From Acanthornis magna (Eukaryota > Chordata > Aves > Passeriformes > Acanthizidae): a DNA stretch of 64,000 nucleotides. Position 1 is the stretch's first letter. Every line of letters starts with the position of its first letter. The DNA lies in NCBI GenBank assembly GCA_036785705.1, contig JAWUZG010000330.1, positions 1,023,953 through 1,087,952 on the forward strand, given 5' to 3'. Below are positions 10,624 through 19,798 of this stretch, piece by piece. Position numbers and translations under genes: made by a program. The notes beneath the pieces are model-generated. The model was not told the DNA's origin. It saw nothing but the letters and a program-made list of their open reading frames with translations, and made no database searches.

Positions 10624-12553
10624 ATGGGGCAAAAACTTTCTGCGGAAAAGCAGTTTTTCTCCAAGTTAAGATTCTCCTTTAGATCCCCTAATCTGCCTTA
10701 CTCCGAGTCCCAGCTGAGGGACTTTGTCCAGTGGATTTTTAAAGAGTGGCCCCACACTCTCCCGGATGAGGTCCTCTCCCCGGCACTTTGGAGAAAGGTA
10801 GAAACGAGGCTCCTGACCTCGGGGCCCTCCGGCCATCGCCAAGCGAAGAAATTTCTTCTGCTTCTGGTGGTCTGCCGGGTGGCCGCGAGACATAGCAAAC
10901 CTCAATCCCCAGTTTCGGATTTCCCTAATGCCGCTCCTACCCCCCCTCCTTCCCGATCCCTTAACCTTCGTAGGGGGAATGTCAGAGGCGCAGCTTGCCA
11001 CGAGGCACGGGTTCGCTACCGTCAGCCCGGCGTCTCTGGCACTCCCTCTTCCCCAACCATGGCAAGGACAGCCACCTCGCCCGGTATCCTGAAAAAGGTT
11101 TCCTTTGCCCTTTTACCCCAGTACATTCCTTCCCCAGTTTCGACCCCGGTTATGCCAAGGTGTGGGAGCCTCCAAAATGGCCATTGAAGTCATGGTCAAC
11201 CAAAATGGAGGTCACCACGTGGCGCCTCACCAACCCCCACTTTCTTCTCCCCATAATCCTTTGTTCATGGATCCTGAGACTCCACCCCTTCCTGTCCTAC
11301 TCACTCCCCTTCCTGCTTATTCCCCTCCTACTTCCTGCGGGCAGGGGTGGGAGGGAGTGGGTGGGAATAGGGAGGAGTCGGGAAGGGCCCCTACCCCTGC
11401 TCCAAGCCCCGCCTTACCTATCAAACAGCCAATGTCATCAGGCTCAGATACCACCCATGCCATGCCCCTTCCGTTTTCCCACAGGGTAGGCCACACCCCT
11501 TCCGGAGTAACATCACTTTCCCACGGGCCTAGTTCCGTTTCCCGCGCCCCGTCCCCAGTCCCTTCCAGTCCAGAACCACAATGGGGAGTGGGGGAAAGGG
11601 AAGGGGGAGCACCGGGTGGGGAACCAGAAGTGCCTCCGTTAACGGCGCCGGTATTGCTACAGGCCCCAGAAGAACCAACATGGGAACCCTTCGGGTATAA
11701 TAATATTAGGGAACTCTGCAAAGCTGAGAGAGCGCATGGGAGGGACAGCAAATTTTTTCGGTTGCTGTTCCATGCGACATTTTCGAACAACCTTCTAGTG
11801 CCGGCGGACATCAGGCAAATAATGGAGTGTTTGTTAAGTCCCTCTGAATACAACCTTTGGGAGGCGGACTGGAGGAGTCAACTCAAAGAAAATATCCCCC
11901 TACTGCCAGGGTTAAGGAGGGTGGAAGACCCCTTGGACTTACTCATGGGGGAGGGGGATTACTCCAAACCCAGAGTACAAGCTAGGGACTTGACGCCTAC
12001 CTTAATGAAGGTGGTAGCGGGGGTGGCAGAGAGGGTATTTGTCCAGTTACCACCAATGGATGCTCCCATGAACCCTTATTCAGAAATTGTACAAGGCCCT
12101 GAAGAGCCATTTATGACCTTCTTAGACCGGTTGAGATACGCGCTAGATAAACAAGTACCTGAGGCTGGGGCAAGAGCTAGTTTGCTGAAACAACTTGCAA
12201 AAACAAAAGCAAACGCGGTATGCCGCAGTATTATTTTGTCCCTACCACATGACCCTCCACCATCGGTACAACAGATGGCTAGGGCCTGCCTAAACCAACT
12301 CAGCATCATGTCATCTAATGAAACACCCTTGGTTAATGTGCTGCACTCGCGCAATTTAATATGCTTTTATTGTGGCCAACCAGGACACTTCGCTAAAGAT
12401 TGTCCAATGAGATCTAGGGACTTCGAACAGCTGGGGCATAGGGAACCCTCACATCAAGCGACCCCAAGAAACACCTGGGGCACCTCTCCTCACCCCCCTC
12501 CTAATGCGTCCTGTGCTCCTTCCCCTACCCCCCTCCCACCGGTGGAAAACTGA
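10624..12553 (+). pseudogene. ERV-C gag (matrix, capsid, nucleocapsid), frameshifted
   Basis: Gag builds the virion core. The ATG at 10624 starts MGQKLS, a likely myristoylation signal. The matrix part runs in one frame to 11187. A second frame, open from 11105 to TGA at 12551-12553, carries a proline-rich spacer, a capsid with a region like the major homology region (about residues 325-345 of the second frame, QGPEEPFMTFLDRLR), and one CCHC zinc knuckle (CFYCGQPGHFAKDC, about 12363-12404). The frame change near 11100-11187 is an inactivating indel. A single knuckle and the Pro-rich tail suit avian class II elements. The gag stop lies directly after a candidate slippery site. Confidence 0.82.
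12544..12550 (+). promoter_or_regulatory. Candidate gag-pro -1 frameshift site
   Basis: G GAA AAC is the last heptamer before the gag TGA, read in the gag frame. Slipping back one base gives GGA AAA and enters the open protease frame. It is not a canonical X XXY YYZ heptamer but resembles the non-canonical G GAU UUA used at the MMTV pro-pol junction (family knowledge). No pseudoknot was tested. Confidence 0.45.
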
Positions 12554-13290
12554 GGGAGTGGCGTGATGAGGTGGAGTTGTGTCGCGAGAAGTCATCCGCC
12601 ATCACAGACTACTCGACGCAGTGGACTGTCACCGCCTCAGAAAATCCCCTAGGTTGTGTGGCAGCGTATGCCACAATGCCTTGCAGGTTTACCGGACTGG
12701 ACTATTATTTTCTGGACTGTCAAATCTCAATTAAGGACACCACGGCACTCGTCATGCCAGATGCAAAAGGACCCAGGGATCTGGAGATCGTCCCGACCAA
12801 CTTACAGGTGAGAGGAGACGGTCACTTTCTACTGAAGTTGGCTTGCACACACCCGCCAACTTCTCTCACTAGGGAGCAGGTCCTTGCCAGAGTCCTTCCC
12901 CTTCCCATACCAACAATATTCTCAGAGGTACCAACAGTGTGCTGGACTGAGGAGATTCGTCGGGGCAGACCAGTGCTCGGCTGCAGGCTGTCGAACCAAG
13001 GTTCGACCGTGTCCAGACTGGGCATGCTGGACACGGGAGCGGATGTGACGGTCATTTCAAAGAATGGCTGGCCGTCACATTGGGAGGAGTCGTCTGCGGC
13101 AGGTGCCATCTATGGTTTCGCGGGATATGCACCCACCTGGAGGAGTAAAGATCTAATTAAAATAGAGGGGCCCGAGGGCCAGGTTGCCTCCTATATCACC
13201 AACTCGGGTGTAACCCTGTGGGGTAGGGATGTGTTGTCTCAATGGGGCGCCCGCCTCTCTATTGGCAATTTTGAGGTACGGGACTTTTAG
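12547..13290 (+). CDS. ERV-C protease region (pro), frame -1 to gag
   Basis: This frame is open from the gag stop region to TAG at 13288-13290, with no internal stop. Its first half (about 140 codons) lies where betaretroviruses carry a dUTPase-like domain; I do not see clear dUTPase motifs. The second half is an aspartic protease with the catalytic triplet in MLDTGADVTVI (about 13024-13056), a flap-like GFAG, and LWGRDVL near the end. Retroviral protease cuts Gag and Gag-Pol after budding. As it lacks its own start, it would be made only by frameshifting from gag. Confidence 0.8.
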   Translation, partial: KLREWRDEVELCREKSSAITDYSTQWTVTASENPLGCVAAYATMPCRFTGLDYYFLDCQISIKDTTALVMPDAKGPRDLEIVPTNLQVRGDGHFLLKLACTHPPTSLTREQVLARVLPLPIPTIFSEVPTVCWTEEIRRGRPVLGCRLSNQGSTVSRLGMLDTGADVTVISKNGWPSHWEESSAAGAIYGFAGYAPTWRSKDLIKIEGPEGQVASYITNSGVTLWGRDVLSQWGARLSIGNFEVRDF

Positions 13291-14186
13291 TTAGGGCCAC
13301 TGTGGAGCGCCCGACCCAAGCCTTGAATTGGCTGACAGAGGATCCGGTATGGGTCGATCAGTGGCCCCTGCCCCGATTCAAACTAAAGGTGCTCAATGAG
13401 CTCATGAAGGAGCAGTTGGAGAAAGGATATATCGTTCCCTCCAAAAGCCCTTGGAATTCTCCCGTTTTCGTTATTCAGAAACAGGGGGGAAACAAGTGGC
13501 GGCTTCTCCACAACCTCAGGAAAATTAATGAGGTCATAGAACCCATGGGATCCCTACAACCAGGGCTACCATCGCCCTCTATGCTCCCTCGCGGGTGGAA
13601 GATGGCAGTCATTGACATCAAGGACTTCTTCTTCCATATCCCGTTACACCCTGGTGACACTCCGCAGTTCGCCTTCTCAGTGCCGTCCATCAACAGGCAC
13701 GAGCCAATGCAGCACTACCATTGGCGAGTGCTGCCCATGGGCATGAAGAACTCCCCCACCATTTGCCAATGGTATGTCGCTCGCGTCCTCTCCCCTGTCT
13801 GGAAGCATGCTGCCGACGCGATCATCATCCACTATATGGACGATGTTTTGGTCTGTGCCCGAGATCAGGGTTACCTCGGCTGGGCCCTCTCAGAGGTCAT
13901 GGGGGCCTTAGAGAGTTATGGCTTCGAAATCCAGCTGTCCAAGGTTCAGCATACAACCCCATGGGACTATCTTGGTATGAAAATCAGGGAACGAACGATA
14001 ATCCCGCAACCAATTCGGCTAATTGACAACCCCAAAACGTTACAAGAATTGCAACAGTTATGTGGATCAATAAATTGGGTTAGAAATTATCTGGGGATTA
14101 CCATGGAGGATCTGGCGCCACTTTTTGAACTCCTCGTTGGAGATCGAGACCTGTCTTCTTTTACAGCAGCACCCACGCTCGGCTGA
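13275..14186 (+). pseudogene. ERV-C pol: reverse transcriptase, truncated
   Basis: This frame is again -1 relative to pro, overlapping its end near GGGACTTTTAG (13279-13290). Reverse transcriptase fingers and palm are well kept: a QWPLP start, WNSPVFVI, RLLHNLRKIN, the motif A Asp in VIDIKDFFF and the YMDD box (HYMDDVLVC, about 13831-13857). The thumb follows (LGSINWVRNYLG style). The frame stops at 14184-14186, and RNase H and most of integrase are absent. What remains of integrase is a tail in another frame just downstream, so about 1.5-2 kb was lost by internal deletion (size inferred from family norms). Confidence 0.85.
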
Positions 14187-14398
14187 AGGAGCAGTCTCTT
14201 GTGCTCATCCGTGAGCCAGACTCCCTGAAGATCACGGGCCCCTATCCTCTCCTCACTTGGGGACGAGGATACGGGTGCGTGTCCACGCCAGAAGGTCCTA
14301 AATGGGTTCCTGGGAAGTTTGTGAAGCCCTTCCACCGGCCGACCAGGAGCCCACCACGTCCGCATGCATTTGGAGCCACCGACATCAAGTGGTGTTGA
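14187..14398 (+). pseudogene. ERV-C integrase C-terminal remnant
   Basis: Open to TGA at 14396-14398, this frame encodes a DNA-binding-domain tail with ITGPYPLLTWGRGYGCVS and a WVPGKFVKPF motif, the style of the last part of class II avian integrases. The zinc-binding and catalytic core domains are gone. The join to reverse transcriptase lies about 14160-14190, near a pyrimidine run ending TTTTACAG that resembles a splice acceptor. Confidence 0.7.
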
Positions 14399-14649
14399 CG
14401 AAAAAAGGGGGGAACGCCGGAGTCCACTAAGGCATCACCTCCCGCAGCTACCTCTCAGGAAACAGAGAAGGAAGAATTCACGAGTGCCACGGACAGCCCA
14501 GAAAGTGAAGAGTCTGGAGATGAGGCCGTCTACGTGCTCTTGGAGCTTCCCTTTCCCCTTTTCCCTTTAAGTTCTCAGAATCCCTTTCCTCGACCCTCTT
14601 CTACCAGCTTATCTTTGGTATTAATGTGTTTCTATTGTCTCCCATAGAT
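14399..14649 (+). other. ERV-C pol-env spacer with purine run and env splice acceptor
   Basis: A run of A then G (14400-14413) could act as an extra polypurine tract. Near the end, a pyrimidine-rich stretch TTTCTATTGTCTCCCATAG ends at 14647, two bases before the env ATG, and is a good candidate acceptor for the spliced env message. Confidence 0.5.
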
Positions 14650-16105
14650 ATGACCCTGACTTTGCGCGCGAAGCTGCCCCTACTATTGCTGATGGCCCTG
14701 ATGCAGACAGCCACTACATGGATCGCCCCCCAGCCTCAGGCCAACGTATGGAAGCTTCTGGCACAGTCTATGGGCAATGAGGAGTTATGCCTGGCGTCAG
14801 GTGTGGGTCCTAACCCACTGGCTGCGAGCCTGGTTGGGGTTCCGGCAAGTAACATCAGCCTCATACCTTCTTTGCACGATCTTTTCCGCAAAGTCTATCG
14901 GGAATATAAAGGAGAGTTTTGCCGCTCCTGGAAACCCAGGACTTGGGAAGCCTATCAACCATGCACTAAGCTCCCCTTCGCCAACCCCTTTTTGCTGTGG
15001 AGGGAGTGGGTTCCGGGGCTGCCAAAATTGGCTGAAGATCCACCCGACATTGAACTGATTGGCTCCCTGAAAGCAAAATTCTGTATCCAATTCACGTTCG
15101 AGCCATCCTCGTAGTATACTAAGTTTCCACTATGTCCGCCAAGGGCATGTGGGGTTGAAGGCAGCCCAATGGTGCGAGGACCTGGTTAAAGGAGACTACC
15201 CCTCCCCATTGTGGGAAGGATATGGCAAACCCAGAGCGCTCCCCCGGGGGGTGTTCTTCATCTGTGGGGATTGTGCTTGGAATGGAATCCCAGCTGATCT
15301 GACAGGAGGCCCGTGTACCCTGGGGAGGGTCACTCTTGCTTCCCGAAACATGACCTTGAAAATGATTGGCAGTTCCAAAAAACAAAAGCGGGGTACAGAT
15401 GATCAGGACCCAAATTGCTCCTCTGAGATATATCATTGGAGCAAGACTAAAAGAATTGCAGTATCAGTTTTTTTGCCATGGGCTGCGGCAGCTAAGGCAC
15501 TCGGGGAAATTGGCCACCTCGAATGCTGGGTCAGGAAGCAGGTGGTGTTGACGTCAGCTGCCTTGAGTGACCTCCTGTCAGAGGAAAAGGCCACCAGGCA
15601 GGCAACCCTACAAAACAGGGCTGCTATCGATTTACTTCTCCTTGCCCATGGACACGGGTGCCAGAAATTCCAGGGGGTCTGCTGCTTTAACCTCTCGTCA
15701 CCATCTGAGAGTGTCCCCTCAGCGATCCAGCGCATCAAGGAGCAGATCAAAGACATCAGATTCGAGTCCCAAGACTGGTTGCAACGTGCAATGAATGACA
15801 CTGCCTATAAGATTTCTCAGGCTGTCGGAACTGTGACCAAGACTGCAAGCAGTTGGCTCGGACAGTTGTTCCAAGATATGGGACTGACTGAATGGGAAGT
15901 GTTGCTAGCCAAAGATTTGGGGTTTCTTTTGTTTGTCGTTTTGTTCGGGTTTGTGATTTATTTTGCGGCACGAAAAGCTATCTCATCTCTAGGAAATAAA
16001 AAGAGGGGAGGTGTGGAGGGAGATCTCTGGGTGGCCGCTGCCTCCTTGGACGGCCTTGCCCTAGAGGCGAAGGACAGCCTGGAGGAGGCGGAGACAGAGG
16101 CCTAG
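14650..16105 (+). pseudogene. ERV-C env with U3-encoded C-terminal tail, frameshifted
   Basis: The ATG at 14650 starts a hydrophobic signal peptide (LLLLMALMQ). The first frame stops at 15112-15114; a second frame, open upstream of 15113, continues to TAG at 16103-16105, so one indel near 15080-15113 breaks the gene. SU looks short for an avian class II Env, suggesting an internal loss. A furin-like KTKR at 15443-15454 separates SU from TM, which has a fusion-peptide-like hydrophobic run, an ISU-like helix, CX6CC at 15659-15685 and a membrane anchor (about 15917-15967). The frame then passes through the polypurine tract and 30 codons of the 3' LTR before stopping, which is unusual. Confidence 0.82.
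15998..16011 (+). promoter_or_regulatory. ERV-C polypurine tract
   Basis: AAAAAGAGGGGAGG lies directly before the 3' LTR and would prime plus-strand synthesis. It is also read as env codons (KKRGG). Confidence 0.85.
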
Positions 16106-16710
16106 GAAGAACACCTTGGGGCAGTCTGGGGAGTGGCTTTGGCCAGGGACCCGCCCCTGGTTCCAGCTGTTTCCCTGCCCGTCAAGGCCAGGGGCAGGCT
16201 TTGGGCGTGGTGCAGTCTCTGACCCCGCCCTCTCTTCTGGCTCCTTCCATACTCCTCTCCCCTTGATAGGTCCCTCGACATCGGGACCGCCTTCCGTGTT
16301 GAGTGATTGGTCCTTCTCTTTATGTTTCCGCCCCCTTGCTGCAACCCCATTGGTTGAGGTGACCCGGATAAAAGCTCGTGCACAGCCCTCATTCAGAGCT
16401 GGTCTTGCCAGACCCCCAAGCGCTCCCATCTCCCCGTTCCTCGGTTAATAAACCTGTTGTGGCAAACCAGCGGCTCCTCCGTCTTTTGTCTTCACGCGAC
16501 ACCTTCCATCGGCACTTGATGCAGGCATCGACGGCCTTGGGTCGCTGCGCCTCTCAGGAGAGCCATCCTCCTGTGACCCCATGAGGGTAAGCAGCGCATG
16601 CCGTTGGCGGAGCCTGCCCTGCTGCCTGTCGGCTGCCTCACAGCAGTGGGCTCACCGGGCTATCCTGGACTGAGTCAAGTTGACCTGGGAGCGGACTTTG
16701 GTCTGCAACA
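16012..16710 (+). repeat. 3' LTR of ERV-C
   Basis: 699 bp, same ends and signals as the 5' copy (TATA-like ATAAAAG about 16368, AATAAA about 16447). By eye it differs from the 5' LTR at about 25 positions including two 1-bp indels. GGTACA follows at 16711-16716, completing the 6-bp target duplication. Confidence 0.92.
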
Positions 16711-17209
16711 GGTACACGGACCCGGACCACTGAGAGTGAGTGGGAAAGGGTACGGGCACTTGGGAAAGAGGAAAGTGTGGGAGGTAAGGGTTTCAAGCTC
16801 CGTGTGGGAGAGGGTAAGGGAATCAAGTCCAGTACACGGACCTGGACCCCAGGGAGTGTGGGAGGAGGTTAGGGAATCAAGTCCGGTACACAGACCCGGA
16901 CCCCTGGGACTGATCGGGAAAGAGCACAGGCCCCTGGGAAAGAGGAGAAGAGCTGGTCCAAATCCAAGATACTGGGACCACTTCGCACTGGCTTCGAGGT
17001 GAGCGAGGGGGAAGCCGGTCCTCGGGGCTATCCGCTCGAGAACCGCATTAGGCCGGGAGGTGTACCTAGGGGTGGTACACGGGCGAGGCCAGCGATCTGG
17101 AGTATATAAGAGAAAAAGAATTTTATTTTGAAATTGTGGTGTGATAGTGAGGATTGGAGTGAGAGAGGCTGAGACTGAGAGTGAAGTGCAGGGCCCAGGG
17201 GTAATAAAG

Positions 17210-17262
<53 letters not shown>

Positions 17263-17672
17263 AGTGTGAGGCTTTGAGGGAGTGAGGTGTGTGAGATTCG
17301 GAGAATAATAAATCTTGGTTTGAGAAAGTGCATGCTGTTGGTGTGCGGATTGCATGCAGATCGGGTAACAGAGAGTGAGGAGTGACCAGAGTAAGGGGAA
17401 TCGGGACGAGACCCCAAGGAGAAATTTAGAGGGCATTTTTGAAAGCTGCTATACAGTAGAGGTGCCATCTTGTCTTCTTGGTTGTAGAGGAGGGAATCTC
17501 CATTTTGTTTTGGCAGGAGCGCCATCTTGTCTCCCTGGTTTTAGGTGCGGGCACCGCCATTTTATTCTGACCCTACAAAGGGAGTGTAGCTTCTTAGTGA
17601 ATATACTGCTACAGCCTTTTAATTAAATTAAGCGTTATCTCTCACCTAGCTAGTACAACTGAAGGGTCAGCA
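16711..17672 (+). other. ERV-B leader, second part
   Basis: The leader resumes with the same repeated unit seen before the insertion (GTACACGGACC-type cores at about 16712, 16831 and 16886, separated by G-rich runs). It then carries a 50-T homopolymer and a G/T-rich stretch with CCATCTTGTC repeats at about 17464-17530, and ends at the gag ATG. With ERV-C removed the ERV-B leader is about 1.6 kb, long for a gammaretrovirus-like element. Confidence 0.65.
17212..17261 (+). repeat. Uninterrupted run of 50 T
   Basis: A pure T homopolymer after GGTAATAAAGAA in the ERV-B leader. It may be an expanded tract or an assembly-sensitive length. A minus-strand frame through it encodes poly-lysine and is an artefact. 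Confidence 0.9.
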
Positions 17673-19294
17673 ATGGGACAAAAGGGAAGCAAGGCTAGGT
17701 GTAGGGGTGGAAAAGAAACAAAAATCATAAAGACCATTCCACCCGATAGCCCTTTGGGAGTTAAACTGGACCACTGGGACCAAGATCCCAGAACAAGAAA
17801 TAAGGATAAAGCAAAGATGATACAGTTTTGTATCATCAATTGGCCAAAAGAGAAAATTAGAATGGATCATGTGTTTTGGCCAAGGCATGGGTCAACAGAG
17901 GAATGGATATGTCAGGCATTAATCACTTTTGTAAATAACAGGGAGATGATAAATCCGGAAGAATGTGATTATGCAGCCTGTTGGATTCAGAGAAATGATG
18001 ATAAGGAAATAAAAGTGTTTAAGACTTCTAAGGAAACAGAAAAAGAACAAACAAATGAAAGTAAAAGGGAAAGGTTATGGAACCCCCTAGACTCTCTACC
18101 CCTTTCATATGTCCCTGTACCAGAACCGCCCCCAAACTCACCTGTTTCCCCAACCCATGCTAGGCCAGCCTCCCTGTCTACTCCTATTGCTTCTCCTGAT
18201 CACACCCTCATAAACCCCAGTAAACAGTACCCGGGATCCCCAAGAGTGCGTAATCCCAGCTCCCATGGTGAGGGTCCCTACCTGGGCACCAGGGGAAGGA
18301 AAGCCCTTGAACGGGAGGACGAGTTCAAGGTGAGGGCATTCCCACTAAGGGAGGTACCCATGGGAGGAGTGCAGGGGGGATAGGGTTTGTCAACACCCCT
18401 CTCACATCAGCAGAAGTAAGGGGTTTTAAAAAGGAAATAAAAGGATTACTGGATGACCCAGTGGGGGCCACGGAACAACTAGACCAGTTCCTAGGCCCAA
18501 ATATATTTACATGGGAAGAATTAAATTCCATCTTGAGAATTCTGTATTCACCCGAGGAGAGGCAAATGATTCGAACTGCAGGGATCCAAATCTGGGAGAG
18601 GGAAAACCAACAGGGCCCATCAGGGGACCATAAAATGCTACTAGTGGCCCCAAATTGGGACCCCAATGATCCAAATGGAAGAAGAAACATGCAAGACTTC
18701 AGGTCCCTCATCATCAAAGGCATCAGGGAGGTTGCACCAAGGGGAAGTAATTTAAAACGAGCCCTAGACGAACAACAGAGAAAAGATGAAACACCTACAG
18801 AGTGGCTGCATAGGCTAGACACATATTCAGGCATAGACCCAGACAGCCCAGCTGGGCAGGCCTTATTAAAAATCCACTTTGTAACCAAAGCCTGGCCTGA
18901 CATGAGGAGAAAGCTGGAAAAGATAGAGAATTGGCAAGATCAGGAGTTGAATGGATTGTTAAGGGAAGCTCAGAAGGTCTAGGTTAGAAGGGATGAGGAA
19001 AGAATGAAGGCTAAAGCTAAGATCATGGTAGCTGTTGCAAAGGGAGGTCACCCTCCCCTGGAACCATCACTGGACGAAAAGAGAAAATGAGGGGAGGAGG
19101 CCCCTGGGAAATTTAGCAGCGAGTGGGCAAGAAAAGGGGTGTGCTATTATTGTGGAGAGGCAGGGCACTACAAAAGACACTGTCCAAAATTTGCAAAAGA
19201 TCAACAAATATTCAGGGAAACCCACTCTGACCAACTTAGGGATTAGGGGTGTCAGGGGCTCTACCTCCTGGGGGATGAACACCAAATTGAGCCC
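17673..19294 (+). pseudogene. ERV-B gag (matrix, p12-like, capsid, nucleocapsid)
   Basis: The ATG at 17673 starts MGQKGSK, with a myristoylation-type Gly2. The matrix core and a Pro-rich spacer run to TAG at 18381-18383, just after a capsid start of class I type (FPLREVPMGG, about 18338-18367). A frame change near 18370-18383 moves capsid to another frame, which runs through FTWEELNSIL and a major-homology-like block (ETPTEWLHRLDTY) and stops at TAG 18980-18982. The same frame resumes and holds one CCHC knuckle (CYYCGEAGHYKRHC, 19142-19183). This order fits gammaretroviral Gag. The stop and frameshift make it non-functional. Confidence 0.85.
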
Positions 19295-19798
19295 TTGATA
19301 AATCTGTCAGTAGGACCCCAGGAGGAAGAATATGAATTTTTAGTTGATACGGGGGCGGAGAGAACATCTGTAACCAAATTACCAATTGGACATAAAATCA
19401 CTGGGGAAACCATGCGGGTGGTGGGAGCTAAGGGTGAATCATTCGCGGTGCCAATAATTAAGCAAGTGAACATCAGATGGGGTCTCAAGCTGGTTAAGGG
19501 GGATGTATTATTGATTCCAGGGGCAGGCTGCAATCTTCTGGGGAGGGACCTGCAAATTCGGCTAAACATCGGGGTGGTGCCAAAAGAGGGGAGAATGGTT
19601 GCTCGAGCATTACACCTAAGAGCAGAAGACGAGCAAGTGATTTCTGAAGAAGTTTGGGTCAGTGGCAATAATCGAGGGAAATTAGATATACCCCCAATCG
19701 ATATCCAGATTATGAATGACCAAATACCAGTAAGAATAAAGCATATCCCATATCCATGGCTGGGAGAAAAGGGCTACAGCCCATCATATGTGGCCTAA
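19295..19798 (+). pseudogene. ERV-B protease
   Basis: A frame open to TAA at 19796-19798 carries the aspartic protease motif FLVDTGAERTSV (about 19337-19372) and the LLGRDL motif (about 19538-19555). It is in the same frame as the NC part of gag, as in gammaretroviruses, where pol follows gag by stop readthrough. The listed start is only the first convenient codon; no independent start is expected. The reverse transcriptase frame begins before it ends, in another frame, so an indel lies near 19750-19800. Confidence 0.75.

Larger units (their letters stand above)
9591..16710 (+). mobile_element. ERV-C: class II-like (alpha/beta) provirus nested in ERV-B
   Basis: Two 699-bp LTRs (9591-10289 and 16012-16710) with TG...CA ends bound a 7,120-bp element. 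GGTACA at 9585-9590 and 16711-16716 is a 6-bp target duplication, as in alpha- and betaretroviruses. Gag, pro and pol frames step by -1 each time, a betaretrovirus-like plan, while Env has a CX6CC motif and ISU-like context resembling alpharetroviral TM. Most of RNase H and integrase is deleted. The LTRs differ at about 25 positions (about 3.6%) by eye, fewer than the host ERV-B pair. Confidence 0.9.

Noticed and set aside
14626..14649. Upstream GTG start for ERV-C env
   Set aside because: The ATG at 14650 follows the candidate splice acceptor by two bases and directly opens the signal peptide; the upstream codons would be removed by splicing.
16675..17525. Minus-strand frames with a long poly-lysine run
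   Set aside because: The lysines come from the 50-T homopolymer in the ERV-B leader.
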